Of a stretch of 64,000 nucleotides of DNA, positions 8,392-16,474 are shown one piece after another. This DNA is from JAAURS01 sp044923475 (lineage in GTDB: Bacteria; Cyanobacteriota; Cyanobacteriia; Thermosynechococcales; Thermosynechococcaceae): contig NZ_CP137338.1 of NCBI RefSeq assembly GCF_044923475.1, positions 2,108,001 through 2,172,000 on the forward strand, written 5' to 3'. A model generated the notes under the pieces. That model was given only the letters and a program-made list of their open reading frames with translations, did not search any database and was not told where the DNA came from. Each line of letters opens with the position of its first letter. Positions within the stretch are counted from its first letter, which is position 1. Position numbers and translations under genes: made by a program.

Positions 8392-9087
8392 CTAGTAACG
8401 TCGCATTTCCGCAGCCGTTGCCCCAGAGGCTTGGTTGCTAGCATATTGGGCGTAGTCGTGAATATAAACGTCGGGAGGCTGAGCAGTCGCTCGCACAGAA
8501 GGATGCTGCTGCATCTCACCCAACCATTCCCGCAGCCGAATACAGTTGACTGGCAGTTTGAGATCGCGATAATGTTCTAGCGCGATCCATCGCTCAAACC
8601 AGGGATAGAAGGTTAGGTCAACTAGACTCAGAGAATCTCCTAACCAGTAGGATCCTGTGCGCGATCGCTGGCAAAATCCTTCTTTTTCTATAAACAACAA
8701 GTGATGATGGAGTTCGTCCCTCCAGTTCTGTTGCTGAGCAGCATCCTGGCTCAGCAGGAGTTTATAAAAAGCAGGGGTAAATTTGGTATTGGCAAAGTCA
8801 ATCCAGATCCGGGCGATCGCTCTCAATCCTGGGTCTTTTGGCAGTAAAGGAGGTTCTGGAAAGACTTCTTCAAGATATTCATTGATAATACCCGATTCCC
8901 AGATGCGATTTTCGCCATGCTGAAGAACCGGAACTTTACTGTAGGGAGATACTTCCGCAAACCAATCCGGTTTATTTTTTAGATCGATCTCGGTTACATC
9001 GAAATCCACTCCTTTAGCGAGAAGGACCATGCGAACCCGCTGAGCATAGGGACAAACTTTGGCGCTATAAAGTTTGACTTGAGACAT
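8392..9087 (-). CDS. glutathione S-transferase family protein
   Basis: A 231-residue GST. The N-terminal thioredoxin-like domain has CPYAQR at 12-17 (a catalytic Cys12 as in omega/lambda-type GSTs), the cis-Pro loop SKVPVLQ and the WESGIINEYL glutathione-binding segment. A helical C-terminal domain follows from about residue 90. The Cys type favours thiol transfer or dehydroascorbate/quinone reduction over classical conjugation. It is the last gene of the thioredoxin-OYE-GST run; only 19 bp separate it from the OYE stop. ATG 9087 has an AGGAGGAAG ribosome site. Confidence 0.88.
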   Translation of the reverse strand: MSQVKLYSAKVCPYAQRVRMVLLAKGVDFDVTEIDLKNKPDWFAEVSPYSKVPVLQHGENRIWESGIINEYLEEVFPEPPLLPKDPGLRAIARIWIDFANTKFTPAFYKLLLSQDAAQQQNWRDELHHHLLFIEKEGFCQRSRTGSYWLGDSLSLVDLTFYPWFERWIALEHYRDLKLPVNCIRLREWLGEMQQHPSVRATAQPPDVYIHDYAQYASNQASGATAAEMRRY

Positions 9088-9106
9088 TGGTCTTCCTCCT
9101 AAGTTT

Positions 9107-10195
9107 CTATACTTTGGCTAGGACTGGATAATCCAGATAGCCTTTTTCACCACAGGTATAGAAGGTATCTGGGTCAGGCGGGTTGAGTGATGTTCCCAAA
9201 CGGAAGCGTTGTACCAGGTCAGGATTGGCGATAAACGGAACGCCGTAGGCAATCAAATCAGCCTCACCGTTGGAGATCGCAGCTTCCCCAAGTTCCGCAT
9301 CATAGCCACCACCGAGCATCAACGCACCCTTGAAGGCCGCGCGTATGGCAGGTGCGCAGCGCTCCCCCTCCGCCGCCCACGGGTGTCCCGGCAACGGTTC
9401 TTGAACGTGTAGGTAAGCAAGATTAAAAGCATTCAATGCCTGAGCCACATAGGCAAATGTTGTCTTCGGGTCGCGATCTCGCATGTCGTTGAACACATTA
9501 CTACCTGGAGAAAGTTTTACCCCGACGCGATCGCCACTCCAGACATTAACAACAGCTTCCGTGACTTCCAACAAAAACCGGGCTCGATTGGCAATGCTAC
9601 CGCCATAGGCATCCGTCCGCTGGTTGGTACCATCTCTGAGAAATTGATCGATGAGATACCCATTGGCGGCGTGAATTTCGACCCCATCAAAGCCCGCTTC
9701 CTGAGCCCGCAGGGTTGCGGTGGCATACTGCTGTACCACGCCCGGAATCTCATCAAGTTCCAGCGGGCGAGGCACAACGTAAGGTTTTTTGCCATTAGGG
9801 GTGTGGCTATATCCATTAATGGCGATCGCCGAAGCGGACACAGGTAACGCGCCGCCTGGTTGAAAGTCAGGATGGGAAGCCCGTCCAGTGTGCCAGAGTT
9901 GCAACAGAATGCGTCCTCCCTGGCGATGAACCGCTTCCGTAATGGTTTGCCAGCCCTTGACTTGTAGGTCAGTGTGAATACCGGGTGACCGATCCCAACC
10001 AGCGCCCTGCTCAGAAATTTGCGTGGCTTCCGTAATAATCAGTCCAGCCTCAGCCCGTAAGGCATAGTACTCCGTCATCAGGCCATTCGGAATTCGCTTA
10101 GCTCCAGCCCGTCCACGGGTGAGGGGAGCCATGACAATGCGATTTGGCAGCTGCAGAGCGCCCACTTGAAGCGGTGAGAAAAGATTAGCGGTCAT
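9107..10195 (-). CDS. Old Yellow Enzyme family alkene reductase (NemA-like)
   Basis: A 362-residue FMN-dependent ene-reductase. Seen: LFSPLQVGALQLPNRIVMAPLTR at the N-terminus, the WHTGR segment, the HAANGYLIDQFL stretch with the substrate-binding His and Asn, and the GVPFIANPDLVQR FMN-phosphate region near the end. It reduces activated C=C bonds of enals, quinones or nitro compounds using NAD(P)H. ATG 10195 is chosen over an upstream ATG at 10240 because AAGGAGA sits 5 bp ahead of it and family proteins begin there. It lies between thioredoxin and GST genes in one direction. Confidence 0.9.
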   Translation of the reverse strand: MTANLFSPLQVGALQLPNRIVMAPLTRGRAGAKRIPNGLMTEYYALRAEAGLIITEATQISEQGAGWDRSPGIHTDLQVKGWQTITEAVHRQGGRILLQLWHTGRASHPDFQPGGALPVSASAIAINGYSHTPNGKKPYVVPRPLELDEIPGVVQQYATATLRAQEAGFDGVEIHAANGYLIDQFLRDGTNQRTDAYGGSIANRARFLLEVTEAVVNVWSGDRVGVKLSPGSNVFNDMRDRDPKTTFAYVAQALNAFNLAYLHVQEPLPGHPWAAEGERCAPAIRAAFKGALMLGGGYDAELGEAAISNGEADLIAYGVPFIANPDLVQRFRLGTSLNPPDPDTFYTCGEKGYLDYPVLAKV

Positions 10196-10263
10196 GGGAT
10201 TCTCCTTGAATGAGAGTTCATGAGAGTTGAAGAAAGTCAATCTGAAGCAAGTACCTATGATGC

Positions 10264-10584
10264 CTACAGATATTTCTCTAAGGTGCTAGCTAACGTAGAC
10301 TTGGGTAATGCGCCAACGACGCGATCGACCGATTGCCCGTCTTTGAACAGAATTAAGGTTGGAATGCTCCGAATTTGATGCTGAGAAGCAATTTCAGGAT
10401 TTTCATCTACATTCAATTTGACGACTTTTACTTGTCCGTCAAATTCTGCCGATAGCTCATCGACAATGGGTGCTACCATGCGGCAAGGCCCACACCAGGG
10501 TGCCCAAAAATCCACTAAAACAGGAATATCGCTAGTCAACACTTCTTGCTCAAAGGTTGTGTTTGTGACGGGTGAAACTGACAT
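10264..10584 (-). CDS. thioredoxin
   Basis: A complete 106-residue thioredoxin with the redox motif WCGPC (Cys31, Cys34), the conserved Asp25 in LVDFWAPWCGPC, and cis-Pro in RSIPTLILF. It is a cytosolic dithiol reductase. As the first gene of the run with OYE and GST, and divergent from a MarR-type gene with palindromes in the shared promoter, it is probably induced by electrophiles or oxidants rather than being the housekeeping thioredoxin. Confidence 0.92.
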   Translation of the reverse strand: MSVSPVTNTTFEQEVLTSDIPVLVDFWAPWCGPCRMVAPIVDELSAEFDGQVKVVKLNVDENPEIASQHQIRSIPTLILFKDGQSVDRVVGALPKSTLASTLEKYL

Positions 10585-10686
10585 GGGTTTGACCTCTTGT
10601 TTAATGAATGCTCAGTCTTTCCCATTGGAGGATGGGCGTTTTGAGTTCCACGGCTTCAGCCTCAAAAATGATTAAATTTTTGATGA

Positions 10687-10738
10687 TTGAAATTTCAACT
10701 AAAATAACCATAGCACCCCATAGTTGAAATTTCAACTA
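10687..10738. promoter_or_regulatory. twin palindromic operator between thioredoxin and MarR genes
   Basis: TAGTTGAAATTTCAACTA (10721-10738) is a perfect 18-bp palindrome 20 bp upstream of the MarR ATG. TTGAAATTTCAA (10687-10698) repeats its core, with centres 37 bp apart. Two identical palindromes in a divergent intergenic region are the expected layout for MarR-dimer autoregulation plus control of the thioredoxin-OYE-GST run. Confidence 0.75.
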
Positions 10739-10758
10739 ATTTTCTAGATAATCTTTCT

Positions 10759-11211
10759 ATGGCTAAAACTAAACTGGACGCTTTGCAGAATTCAGTCTGG
10801 CGGCTCTTTATTACCGCCAATGTCAAGCTGCTCAATTGTATTGGGGATAAATTTTCTCAGGCAGGACTGCCGACGATGGATTGGTATGATGTATTGCTGA
10901 CACTGAAAGAAGCGCCAGAGCATCGTCTGCGGTTGAGCGACTTGGCTGAGAAAACGCTGTTGAGCCGGAGCAATCTCACCCATTTGCTCGATCGCCTGGA
11001 AAAGGCGGAATTGCTCTATCGCAAACGCTGTCCAAACGATCGCCGAGGCACCTATGCGGTACTCACAGAGGCAGGGTTGGAGATGCAGCAAAAAATGTGG
11101 GCTGTTTACGCTGCGGGAATTGCCGAATACTTTGGCAATCAGCTAGATGAAGAAGACCTGAAAGTGATGCAGCGAGCATTAGAACGAATGATTGCTGCAA
11201 CTTGTGAGTGA
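10759..11211 (+). CDS. MarR family transcriptional regulator
   Basis: A 150-residue winged-helix regulator with the MarR pattern: LRLSDLAEKTLLSRSNLTHLLDRLEKAELLYRKRCPNDRRGTYAVLTEAG (recognition helix and wing with the DRR turn), flanked by N- and C-terminal dimerisation helices. Cys residues occur at 32, 94 and near the C-terminus, which could sense quinones or peroxides as in MhqR/OhrR-like members. Divergent from the thioredoxin gene with two palindromes between. Confidence 0.88.
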   Translation: MAKTKLDALQNSVWRLFITANVKLLNCIGDKFSQAGLPTMDWYDVLLTLKEAPEHRLRLSDLAEKTLLSRSNLTHLLDRLEKAELLYRKRCPNDRRGTYAVLTEAGLEMQQKMWAVYAAGIAEYFGNQLDEEDLKVMQRALERMIAATCE

Positions 11212-11303
11212 GGGTATGGACTACGTATCGATCGGACGCTTAGACGATTAAAATCTGCACGCCAGCTATCGAATTCTGTAATGACGTTGAAATCACAGAT
11301 AAA

Positions 11304-11882
11304 CTAGAGATATAACTTGGCTGTCACCGCTGCCAGTGTGCTGCCGAGTTTGAGGATAGCGGCCTGTTGGGATTCGTCTTTCAATTGTCCTCCCTCATCA
11401 AATGCCTGATGAGCATTTCCAATGGCTTTTTGATCGGGCAGTACCAAAACACCAATATTGCCCAGAATGGAACGAACATGCACCAATCCCCGTAATCCTC
11501 CCAATCCTCCAGGGGAAGCACTCATCAACACGGCAACTTTCTCTTTGAAGCAGGCTAAGGAAGGTTCATTTGGCTCAGGACGGGAGGCCCAATCGATCGC
11601 ATTTTTCAGCAGTGGCGCGATCGAACTGTTGTATTCTGGACAGGCAATCAAAAATCCCTGATGGGTTTTCATGAGCGACTTAAGTTTGCGGACATTGTCT
11701 GGCAAGCCCTCAGCCTCCTCCAAATCTTCATCAAAAAGAGGAAGGGGGAAATCCCGGAAATCTAGATAGGTGACTTCTGCTCCTGTGGCTTTAGCGCCTT
11801 CAGCCGCAATTTTTACCAGTTTCTTGTTAAAAGAATCTTTGCGGGCACTTCCAGCAAAGGCAAGAATTTTAGCAACGGTCAT
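11304..11882 (-). CDS. NADPH-dependent FMN reductase
   Basis: A 192-residue flavodoxin-like reductase (PF03358 type). The FMN phosphate loop is GSARKDSFNKKLV, and PEYNSSIAPLLKNAIDWASR is the hallmark dimethylbenzene-ring/dimer segment. Such proteins reduce FMN, quinones or chromate with NAD(P)H. ATG 11882 has an AAGGAGGAATT ribosome site. Placed among ene-reductase, GST and quinone-type regulators, it is probably another electrophile-defence enzyme. Confidence 0.88.
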   Translation of the reverse strand: MTVAKILAFAGSARKDSFNKKLVKIAAEGAKATGAEVTYLDFRDFPLPLFDEDLEEAEGLPDNVRKLKSLMKTHQGFLIACPEYNSSIAPLLKNAIDWASRPEPNEPSLACFKEKVAVLMSASPGGLGGLRGLVHVRSILGNIGVLVLPDQKAIGNAHQAFDEGGQLKDESQQAAILKLGSTLAAVTAKLYL

Positions 11883-12091
11883 GAATTCCTCCTTAATTTG
11901 AGTCAGCTGTCAATGCTGAAGGTATCTGCCATCGGGTAGCGTAACTGGCCGACCCAACCATTTTAGACTCAACAGCCAACCCTTTGCCCACCGCAAGGTT
12001 TATTTAAGCTGGTTCATAGAAGTTTTCCTCCATCATTCCAATTTCCAAACCTTTGAGTTCGCTTGCCAGCGCCAAAATCCAGCAGTCATTT

Positions 12092-12832
12092 CTACCCTGT
12101 TTGCTCTAGGGCTGCTCTTGCTCTACTCATGTACTCCATCACGGTAGCATCGATCGCGCCTCGACTAGCGATTTCAGGTTTCTCCTGCTGATACATCCGA
12201 TTTAAGGACTGCTCAATTCCAGGATCGCCGCCTGTAAACTCCTGAATCAATTCCAACGACCGACGAGCCAAGGCTTTCACAGCTTCACTCGTTGGATCGG
12301 TGCCATTTTGCATTGCAGTCCGTGCCTGTTCGATAAGTTCTTGCCACTCAGCTTCAACTTGTCTAATCCGTTCCTCACCAACCAGTTGCTGCCTTTCTTT
12401 GAGATAGTCTTGCTGTTCTTGAGTGTAATATTTGCCAATCATAGTTGTGACCTCGATTATGTGAATGAACTCCTGAAGGTCGATTGCTTTTGTTGATTGT
12501 AGGTGGATGGCGATCGCTTCCAGTCGTGCATAAAGTTGTTGCTGTAGTTCTATCTGCTCTTTAAGTTGAGACACATGTAACTGCACCACATAATAGGGTG
12601 AAAATTCGCTCTGCTCTAAACATTCTCGAATTTGTTCCAGCGAGAAGCCAATTTGCCGCAATGACACGATTTGCTGCAACCGGATAACATCATCCTCGGA
12701 ATACAGCCGATAACCAGTTTCAGTGCGGTGAGAAGGTGTGAGCAAACCAATTTCGTCGTAATAGTGCAACGTCCGCACGGACACGCCTGTTTGCTTTGCT
12801 AAATCACCCACTTTCATCGCCACAGGTTGCAT
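12092..12832 (-). CDS. MerR family regulator, TipA-like with TipAS domain
   Basis: A 246-residue protein. The N-terminal MerR HTH is intact (MKVGDLAKQTGVSVRTLHYYDEIGLL, then GYRLYSEDDVIRLQQI), followed by a coiled-coil dimerisation helix (about 85-125) and a helical TipAS-type drug-sensing domain (MIGKYYTQEQQDYLKER through to GGDPGIEQSL). TipA-type proteins twist 19-bp-spacer promoters when bound to ligand. Its own upstream promoter has this spacing. No other gene is obviously in its operon. Confidence 0.86.
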   Translation of the reverse strand: MQPVAMKVGDLAKQTGVSVRTLHYYDEIGLLTPSHRTETGYRLYSEDDVIRLQQIVSLRQIGFSLEQIRECLEQSEFSPYYVVQLHVSQLKEQIELQQQLYARLEAIAIHLQSTKAIDLQEFIHIIEVTTMIGKYYTQEQQDYLKERQQLVGEERIRQVEAEWQELIEQARTAMQNGTDPTSEAVKALARRSLELIQEFTGGDPGIEQSLNRMYQQEKPEIASRGAIDATVMEYMSRARAALEQTG

Positions 12833-12882
12833 TCCTTTCCTCCTTTTTGCTCAGAAACAATCGCAATCAGTGAATGCTTTCA

Positions 12883-12913
12883 TAATAAGAGCCTCACGCA
12901 GCGTTAGGGTCAA
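12883..12913 (-). promoter_or_regulatory. MerR-type promoter, 19-bp spacer with dyad operator
   Basis: Minus-strand TTGACC (12913-12908) and TTATTA (12888-12883) are separated by 19 bp. The spacer holds CCTcACGcagCGTtAGG (12892-12908), a split palindrome typical of MerR-family operators. It lies about 50 bp upstream of the MerR/TipA gene, so autoregulation is expected. Confidence 0.7.
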
Positions 12914-13073
12914 GAGGAAGGGCAAAGAATTAACTACTCAGCAGCTTGCAGTCTCGTCGACCAACAAATATCTGGTTGAGTTGCAACCTCCGCTAGGAAA
13001 TTAATTTCCGAGCGTGGTGACAACGAAGCCAAGATGCTTTCAAGCATTTTGGCAGTCAATTAAGGCGATCGCC

Positions 13074-13505
13074 TCACAAATTTTTGAGCTTTTCCGCTTC
13101 TGCACGAATGCGTTCTTCTTGCTCCCTAAGTTCGGGTGTGAATTCTGCTCCGAAGTCCTCCGCTTCAAAGATTGGACGAATCTCAATTTCAGAATCTCCT
13201 GGCATTGGGTTGGGACAGCGTTTCACCCAGGCGATCGCCTCTTCCATTGAATTCACTTGCCAGAGCCAGAAGCCTGCAACCAGTTCTTTTGTTTCTGTGA
13301 ATGGGCCATCAGTCACAGTTCGATTTGTCCCTGAGAACTGAACCCGCACACCTTTCGAACTGGGATGGAGTCCCTCGCCAGCGAGCATAATTCCTGCCTT
13401 CACTAATTCCTCGTTGTATTGCCCCATTTCTGTCAGAAGTTTTTCGCTCGGCATTATGCCTGCTTCAGAATCCTGGGTTGCTTTAACCATGACCATCACT
13501 TTCAT
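13074..13505 (-). CDS. DGPF-domain (YciI-like) protein
   Basis: A 143-residue ferredoxin-fold YCII-related protein with the name-giving DGPF at residues 66-69 followed by TETKELVAGFWLWQV and the EIRPIFEAEDFG segment. Biochemical function of DGPF proteins is unsettled. They co-occur with ECF42 sigma factors, one of which lies at 20485-21732. ATG 13505. It is the last gene of the leftward VOC/DUF1428 run; a VOC remnant overlaps its start. Confidence 0.85.
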   Translation of the reverse strand: MKVMVMVKATQDSEAGIMPSEKLLTEMGQYNEELVKAGIMLAGEGLHPSSKGVRVQFSGTNRTVTDGPFTETKELVAGFWLWQVNSMEEAIAWVKRCPNPMPGDSEIEIRPIFEAEDFGAEFTPELREQEERIRAEAEKLKNL

Positions 13506-13683
13506 TGTGAAATCTCCCGTTTTTACGTGCTATTTGTCCACTTTGGCGAGCTGCACTCTCTTCCATGAAAAAGATTTCCCAAATGTGTCCGTCTAAATCT
13601 TGGAATCCATGCTGGTACATAAACCCAAGATCTAGAGGTTCTTTGTAGGTGGTGCCACCCGCTGCGATCGCCTTTGCAACTAG
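13483..13683 (-). pseudogene. C-terminal remnant of a VOC/glyoxalase-family protein
   Basis: Between the DUF1428 and DGPF genes a frame reads AAGGTTYKEPLDLGFMYQHGFQDLDGHIWEIFFME (given in parts: AAGGTTYKEP, FMYQHGFQDLDGH, WEIFF), the last beta-strands and metal-Glu region of a VOC protein. The frame begins exactly at the DUF1428 stop and no N-terminal part exists upstream. The gene lost its first half, probably by deletion. Confidence 0.65.
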
Positions 13684-14030
13684 GCATCAACGATCGTCTC
13701 AAAACCACCGTAGATCATCCGCTTGCCATCAAAGGGCATCTCCTCTGGTTTTTGCATTCGCGGATCTGCCATTACCTTCTGATTCCCTTCATCCCTTACT
13801 GCACGGGAAGGCCAAACGATCCAGGAAAAAACAACGGTTTCGTTTTCCTCGCATTTAACTGCCATTGGGAAAGATGTTAGCTTGCCGTCAGGCACATCAT
13901 CTCCCCAACATTCAACTAGTTTGAGCGCACCATATTCTTTGAACAAAATGGCTGCCTCCTCAGCTATTTTTTGATAAGCGGCACGATTGGCAGTAGGTAC
14001 AGCTATCACAAATCCATCTACATAAGTCAT
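13680..14030 (-). CDS. DUF1428 family protein (YbaA-like)
   Basis: A 116-residue dimeric alpha/beta-barrel protein: MTYVDGFVIAVPTANRAAYQKIAEEAA at the start, ECWGDDVPDGKLTSFP in the middle and the conserved DGKRMIYGGFE near the end. No function is established for the family. It is part of the leftward run of small stress-type proteins associated with the ECF42-type sigma factor. ATG 14030 has an AAGGAGAACTTTC ribosome site. Confidence 0.87.
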   Translation of the reverse strand: MTYVDGFVIAVPTANRAAYQKIAEEAAILFKEYGALKLVECWGDDVPDGKLTSFPMAVKCEENETVVFSWIVWPSRAVRDEGNQKVMADPRMQKPEEMPFDGKRMIYGGFETIVDA

Positions 14031-14078
14031 GAAAGTTCTCCTTGGTTTAAATTGACAATCGATCGTTTATTTCAAAAT

Positions 14079-14489
14079 TCAGGCAGGAAGATCGCAGTTA
14101 ATCATCCAAGGCGTGCCGAAGCGATCGACAAGCATCCCAAAACGAGAAGCCCAGAAGGTTTCTTGCAGTGGCATCTGCACCGTTCCGTTTTCTGCCAAGG
14201 CGTCAAAAATCCGCTCGGCTTCTACCGGATCGGTAAATAAGAGGGATACGGAAAAACCCTGTGGTTTTTCAAACATCTGAGGTGGAGCATCGCTTCCCAT
14301 CAAGACCGTGTCGCCCACGATTAAGGAGGCATGCATGATTTTATCGAGCTTTTCAGGGGGCGTTTGCTCTGCCATGGGCGACTCTCCATAGGTCATCATC
14401 GAGTCGATTTTGCCACCCAGACATTGCTCGTAGAACTTAAACGCAGCTTCGCATTCATCATTGAAAGAGAGATATGGATTCAATTTCAT
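14079..14489 (-). CDS. VOC family protein, PhnB-like
   Basis: A 136-residue PhnB/YjdN-type VOC protein: MKLNPYLSFNDECEAAFKFYEQCLGG, MHASLIVGDTVLMGSDAPP, and FWASRFGMLVDRFGTPWMIN at the C-terminus. These are metal-independent or poorly characterised VOC folds. I chose ATG 14489 because AAAGGAG lies just ahead and the family starts there; an upstream start at 14531 would overlap a decayed DUF2200-like frame. Confidence 0.88.
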   Translation of the reverse strand: MKLNPYLSFNDECEAAFKFYEQCLGGKIDSMMTYGESPMAEQTPPEKLDKIMHASLIVGDTVLMGSDAPPQMFEKPQGFSVSLLFTDPVEAERIFDALAENGTVQMPLQETFWASRFGMLVDRFGTPWMINCDLPA

Positions 14490-14562
14490 AATGGACTCCT
14501 TTTGGGTTGTGTTGCGGATATACCCTTGCAAATTTTGTCGCGAAAATGTGATGTTTGGGCAT
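14458..14562 (-). pseudogene. N-terminal remnant of a DUF2200-like protein
   Basis: ATG 14562, with GGAGGA 6 bp ahead, starts MPKHHIFATKFARVYPQH, which resembles the conserved start of DUF2200 proteins (HRIF...FA.VYP). It then runs into unrelated residues and stops after 34 codons, overlapping the PhnB start. The ribosome site is intact, so the gene was probably truncated by deletion. Confidence 0.45.
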
Positions 14563-14722
14563 TGTCATTCCTCCGTTGAGTTGAGTCTCGATACTCATGC
14601 TGTCTCCAGAGCACTAACGACCTTGTTCCCCCGCTGTTAGTAACCTTTCGACACCGACCGAATTGCTCCGGTTGGTGTGCATCGGGATTGTCATACATGT
14701 CACATTCGATATCTTTTCTCCC

Positions 14723-15208
14723 TCATCCGCGTTGCGCCGCCTCGATCGCAGCGATGTCGATCTTTTTCATCTGCATCATTGCCTCGAACGCGCGCTTGGC
14801 GGCAGCGCGATCGGGATCGGCGATCGCTTTTGTCAAAGCCAGCGGCGTAATCTGCCAGGACAGCCCCCATTTATCCTTGCACCAGCCGCACGCACTCTCT
14901 TCACCGCCGTTACCGACGATCGCGTTCCAGTAACGATCCGTTTCGGCTTGGTCAACGGTTGCGATCTGAAACGAGAATGCTTCACTGTGTTTAAAATTGG
15001 GGCCGCCATTGAGCCCGAGGCAGGGGATTCCGATCACGGTAAACTCAACCGTCAACACATCCCCTTGCTTCCCAGACGGAAAATCTCCTGGTGCGCGGTG
15101 TACTGCACCAACGGATGAATCGGGGAAGGTCTTGGCGTAAAAATGTGCCGCCTCTTCGGCATCGCCATCGTACCAAAGGCAAATCGTATTCTTTGCTTGC
15201 TGAATCAT
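14723..15208 (-). CDS. VOC family protein (3-demethylubiquinone-9 3-methyltransferase-like, PhnB superfamily)
   Basis: A 161-residue protein with NTICLWYDGDAEEAAHFYAKTFPDS, GDVLTVEFTVIGIPCLGLNGGP and the CGWCKDKWGLSWQI-type C-terminal half, the pattern annotated as '3-dmu-9 3-mt'. That name is historical; methyltransferase activity is not implied. ATG 15208 has AAGGAGAATTAAC ahead and directly abuts the stop of the upstream VOC gene (15210), so both are co-translated. Confidence 0.87.
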   Translation of the reverse strand: MIQQAKNTICLWYDGDAEEAAHFYAKTFPDSSVGAVHRAPGDFPSGKQGDVLTVEFTVIGIPCLGLNGGPNFKHSEAFSFQIATVDQAETDRYWNAIVGNGGEESACGWCKDKWGLSWQITPLALTKAIADPDRAAAKRAFEAMMQMKKIDIAAIEAAQRG

Positions 15209-15209
15209 G

Positions 15210-15590
15210 TTAATTCTCCTTGGGGGGCATGTGAAGGCCGATCGTATTTCCTTCGGTATCGACAACCAAAGCTATGGAACCGTATTGGCCGATTGACTCC
15301 TTGGGAGTGTGGATTTTTCCTCCAGCGGTAACGACGCGCTCCAATTCGACAGCGACTTCATCGCAATGAAAGTACGGGATCGTGCTACTTCCACCAGGTG
15401 TAACTCCGTCCATCTTGACCAATGCGCCAGAAGCACCGACTGCTTCCATCGCCATTGGAAACGCCCACATGTCGATCTCAGGGTTTTCGATTTTCTCTAG
15501 CTTCACTTCGAACACAGATTCGTAAAACTGTTTTGCACGATCGATATCTTGGACGTAAATCTCGCACCAGACAATGGGATTGGGTTTCAT
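15210..15590 (-). CDS. VOC family protein (lactoylglutathione lyase-related)
   Basis: A 126-residue VOC fold: NPIVWCEIYVQDIDRAKQFYESVF, IPYFHCDEVAVELERVVTAGGKI, and GSIALVVDTEGNTIGLH with the metal-ligand position near the C-terminus. It is the first gene of the leftward operon, 67 bp downstream of an ECF-type promoter (15657-15685). Its substrate is unknown; a role in detoxifying reactive metabolites is inferred only from family and context. Confidence 0.87.
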   Translation of the reverse strand: MKPNPIVWCEIYVQDIDRAKQFYESVFEVKLEKIENPEIDMWAFPMAMEAVGASGALVKMDGVTPGGSSTIPYFHCDEVAVELERVVTAGGKIHTPKESIGQYGSIALVVDTEGNTIGLHMPPKEN

Positions 15591-15656
15591 AAGGTATCTC
15601 CTGATTTATTTTTCAGTGATGATGTTGGTTTGCGGCCAAACCTATGCTCTACTTAA

Positions 15657-15685
15657 TAGTCGAACTGAGGTTTGCGCGATCGACA
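15657..15685 (-). promoter_or_regulatory. ECF-type promoter TGTCGA-N17-CGACTA (VOC operon)
   Basis: Minus-strand TGTCGA (15685-15680) and CGACTA (15662-15657), spacer 17 bp, upstream of the VOC gene starting at 15590. The hexamers are identical to those at 8302-8330 and 17840-17868. Probable target of the ECF42-type sigma factor in this window. Confidence 0.7.
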
Positions 15686-15716
15686 TATCAAATAAACTTT
15701 TTCGGAATAGCTTGTA

Positions 15717-16103
15717 CTATTTCACCTTGGTGGCGATCCACCAAGTTGTTCCACCTGCATCCTTAACGCCGCCGCGCTTGTCTTCATCCTCTTTTTCGAT
15801 CGGTTCTTGTACGGAGAATGCACCTGCGGAGATCGCACATCTGTAGGTTGCATCAACGTCACTGACATAGATATGAACGTGAGCGGGCATCGGCGACCAA
15901 CCATCCCCTCCGTCTGCGATCATCACGACCGTATCGTCAATGCGAACCTCAGCATGGATAAGTTTTCCTGTAGCGTCAGGAATTCTACGCAATTCAACGG
16001 CGTTAAAGACCTCGACCAAGAATGCGATCGTGGCATCTGCACCATTGACGATCAGATAGGGTGAGACGGTGCTGTAGCCTTTGGGTTTATGAGACGATTC
16101 CAT
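15717..16103 (-). CDS. VOC family protein, PhnB/glyoxalase-like
   Basis: A 128-residue VOC protein: YSTVSPYLIVNGADATIAFLVEVF, LIHAEVRIDDTVVMIADGG, HVHIYVSDVDATYRCAISAGA and GVKDAGGTTWWIATK. The start ATG 16103 is fixed by the GCAGGAGGATTT ribosome site; an upstream frame to 16148 is not preceded by one. It has its own upstream hairpin and no TGTCGA promoter, so its control may differ from the neighbouring operons. Confidence 0.86.
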   Translation of the reverse strand: MESSHKPKGYSTVSPYLIVNGADATIAFLVEVFNAVELRRIPDATGKLIHAEVRIDDTVVMIADGGDGWSPMPAHVHIYVSDVDATYRCAISAGAFSVQEPIEKEDEDKRGGVKDAGGTTWWIATKVK

Positions 16104-16150
16104 AAATCCTCCTGCAAATATTTGGTCAATGGCACATCGCGATCGCAACT

Positions 16151-16168
16151 ATAAACCCGAAGGTTTAT
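16151..16168 (-). terminator. ATAAACC-TTCG-GGTTTAT hairpin
   Basis: A 7-bp perfect stem with a UUCG tetraloop on the minus strand, between the stop of the small membrane-protein gene (16206) and the VOC start (16103). No U-run follows, so it may be an mRNA-stabilising or weak termination hairpin. Confidence 0.4.
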
Positions 16169-16205
16169 GACTAGGCTAAGGATAACATCAGGATTCAATG
16201 TAGAA

Positions 16206-16388
16206 CTACTTTGCGACTGACTTTACTGAAGTAGTAGACTCACCTATGTGACTTGGCGCAATTTTGCTAGCGGGTGTAAGTAGCGGTAATGCCATCGTTA
16301 GCATAGCGATCGCCACTAAACTCAATGCAAAGGAACGTCCGAAGTGAGAATCTGGTAAGTAATCCTTTCCAGCTTTTTGGGATAACAT
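16206..16388 (-). CDS. small single-pass membrane protein, unknown
   Basis: A 60-residue ORF with a strong ribosome site (AGGAGGTACTCCT-ATG). The product has one hydrophobic segment (about residues 19-39, FALSLVAIAMLTMALPLL) after a charged N-terminus, then a polar, Ser/Thr/Lys-rich tail. It could be a secreted peptide with an uncleaved anchor. No family recognised. It lies between DGPF and VOC genes and may belong to the same stress regulon. Confidence 0.6.
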   Translation of the reverse strand: MLSQKAGKDYLPDSHFGRSFALSLVAIAMLTMALPLLTPASKIAPSHIGESTTSVKSVAK

Positions 16389-16474
16389 AGGAGTACCTCC
16401 TAGACTTGAACTTATCAGTTGTGGATCGAGTAAAACCACTACACTCTGCCCTAATATGATTTCGCTGTAACGTG

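Noticed and set aside
14640..14660. A further TGTCGA (minus strand) upstream of the PhnB gene
   Set aside because: No CGACTA-like -10 at 17 bp; the nearest CGTTAG is 28 bp away.
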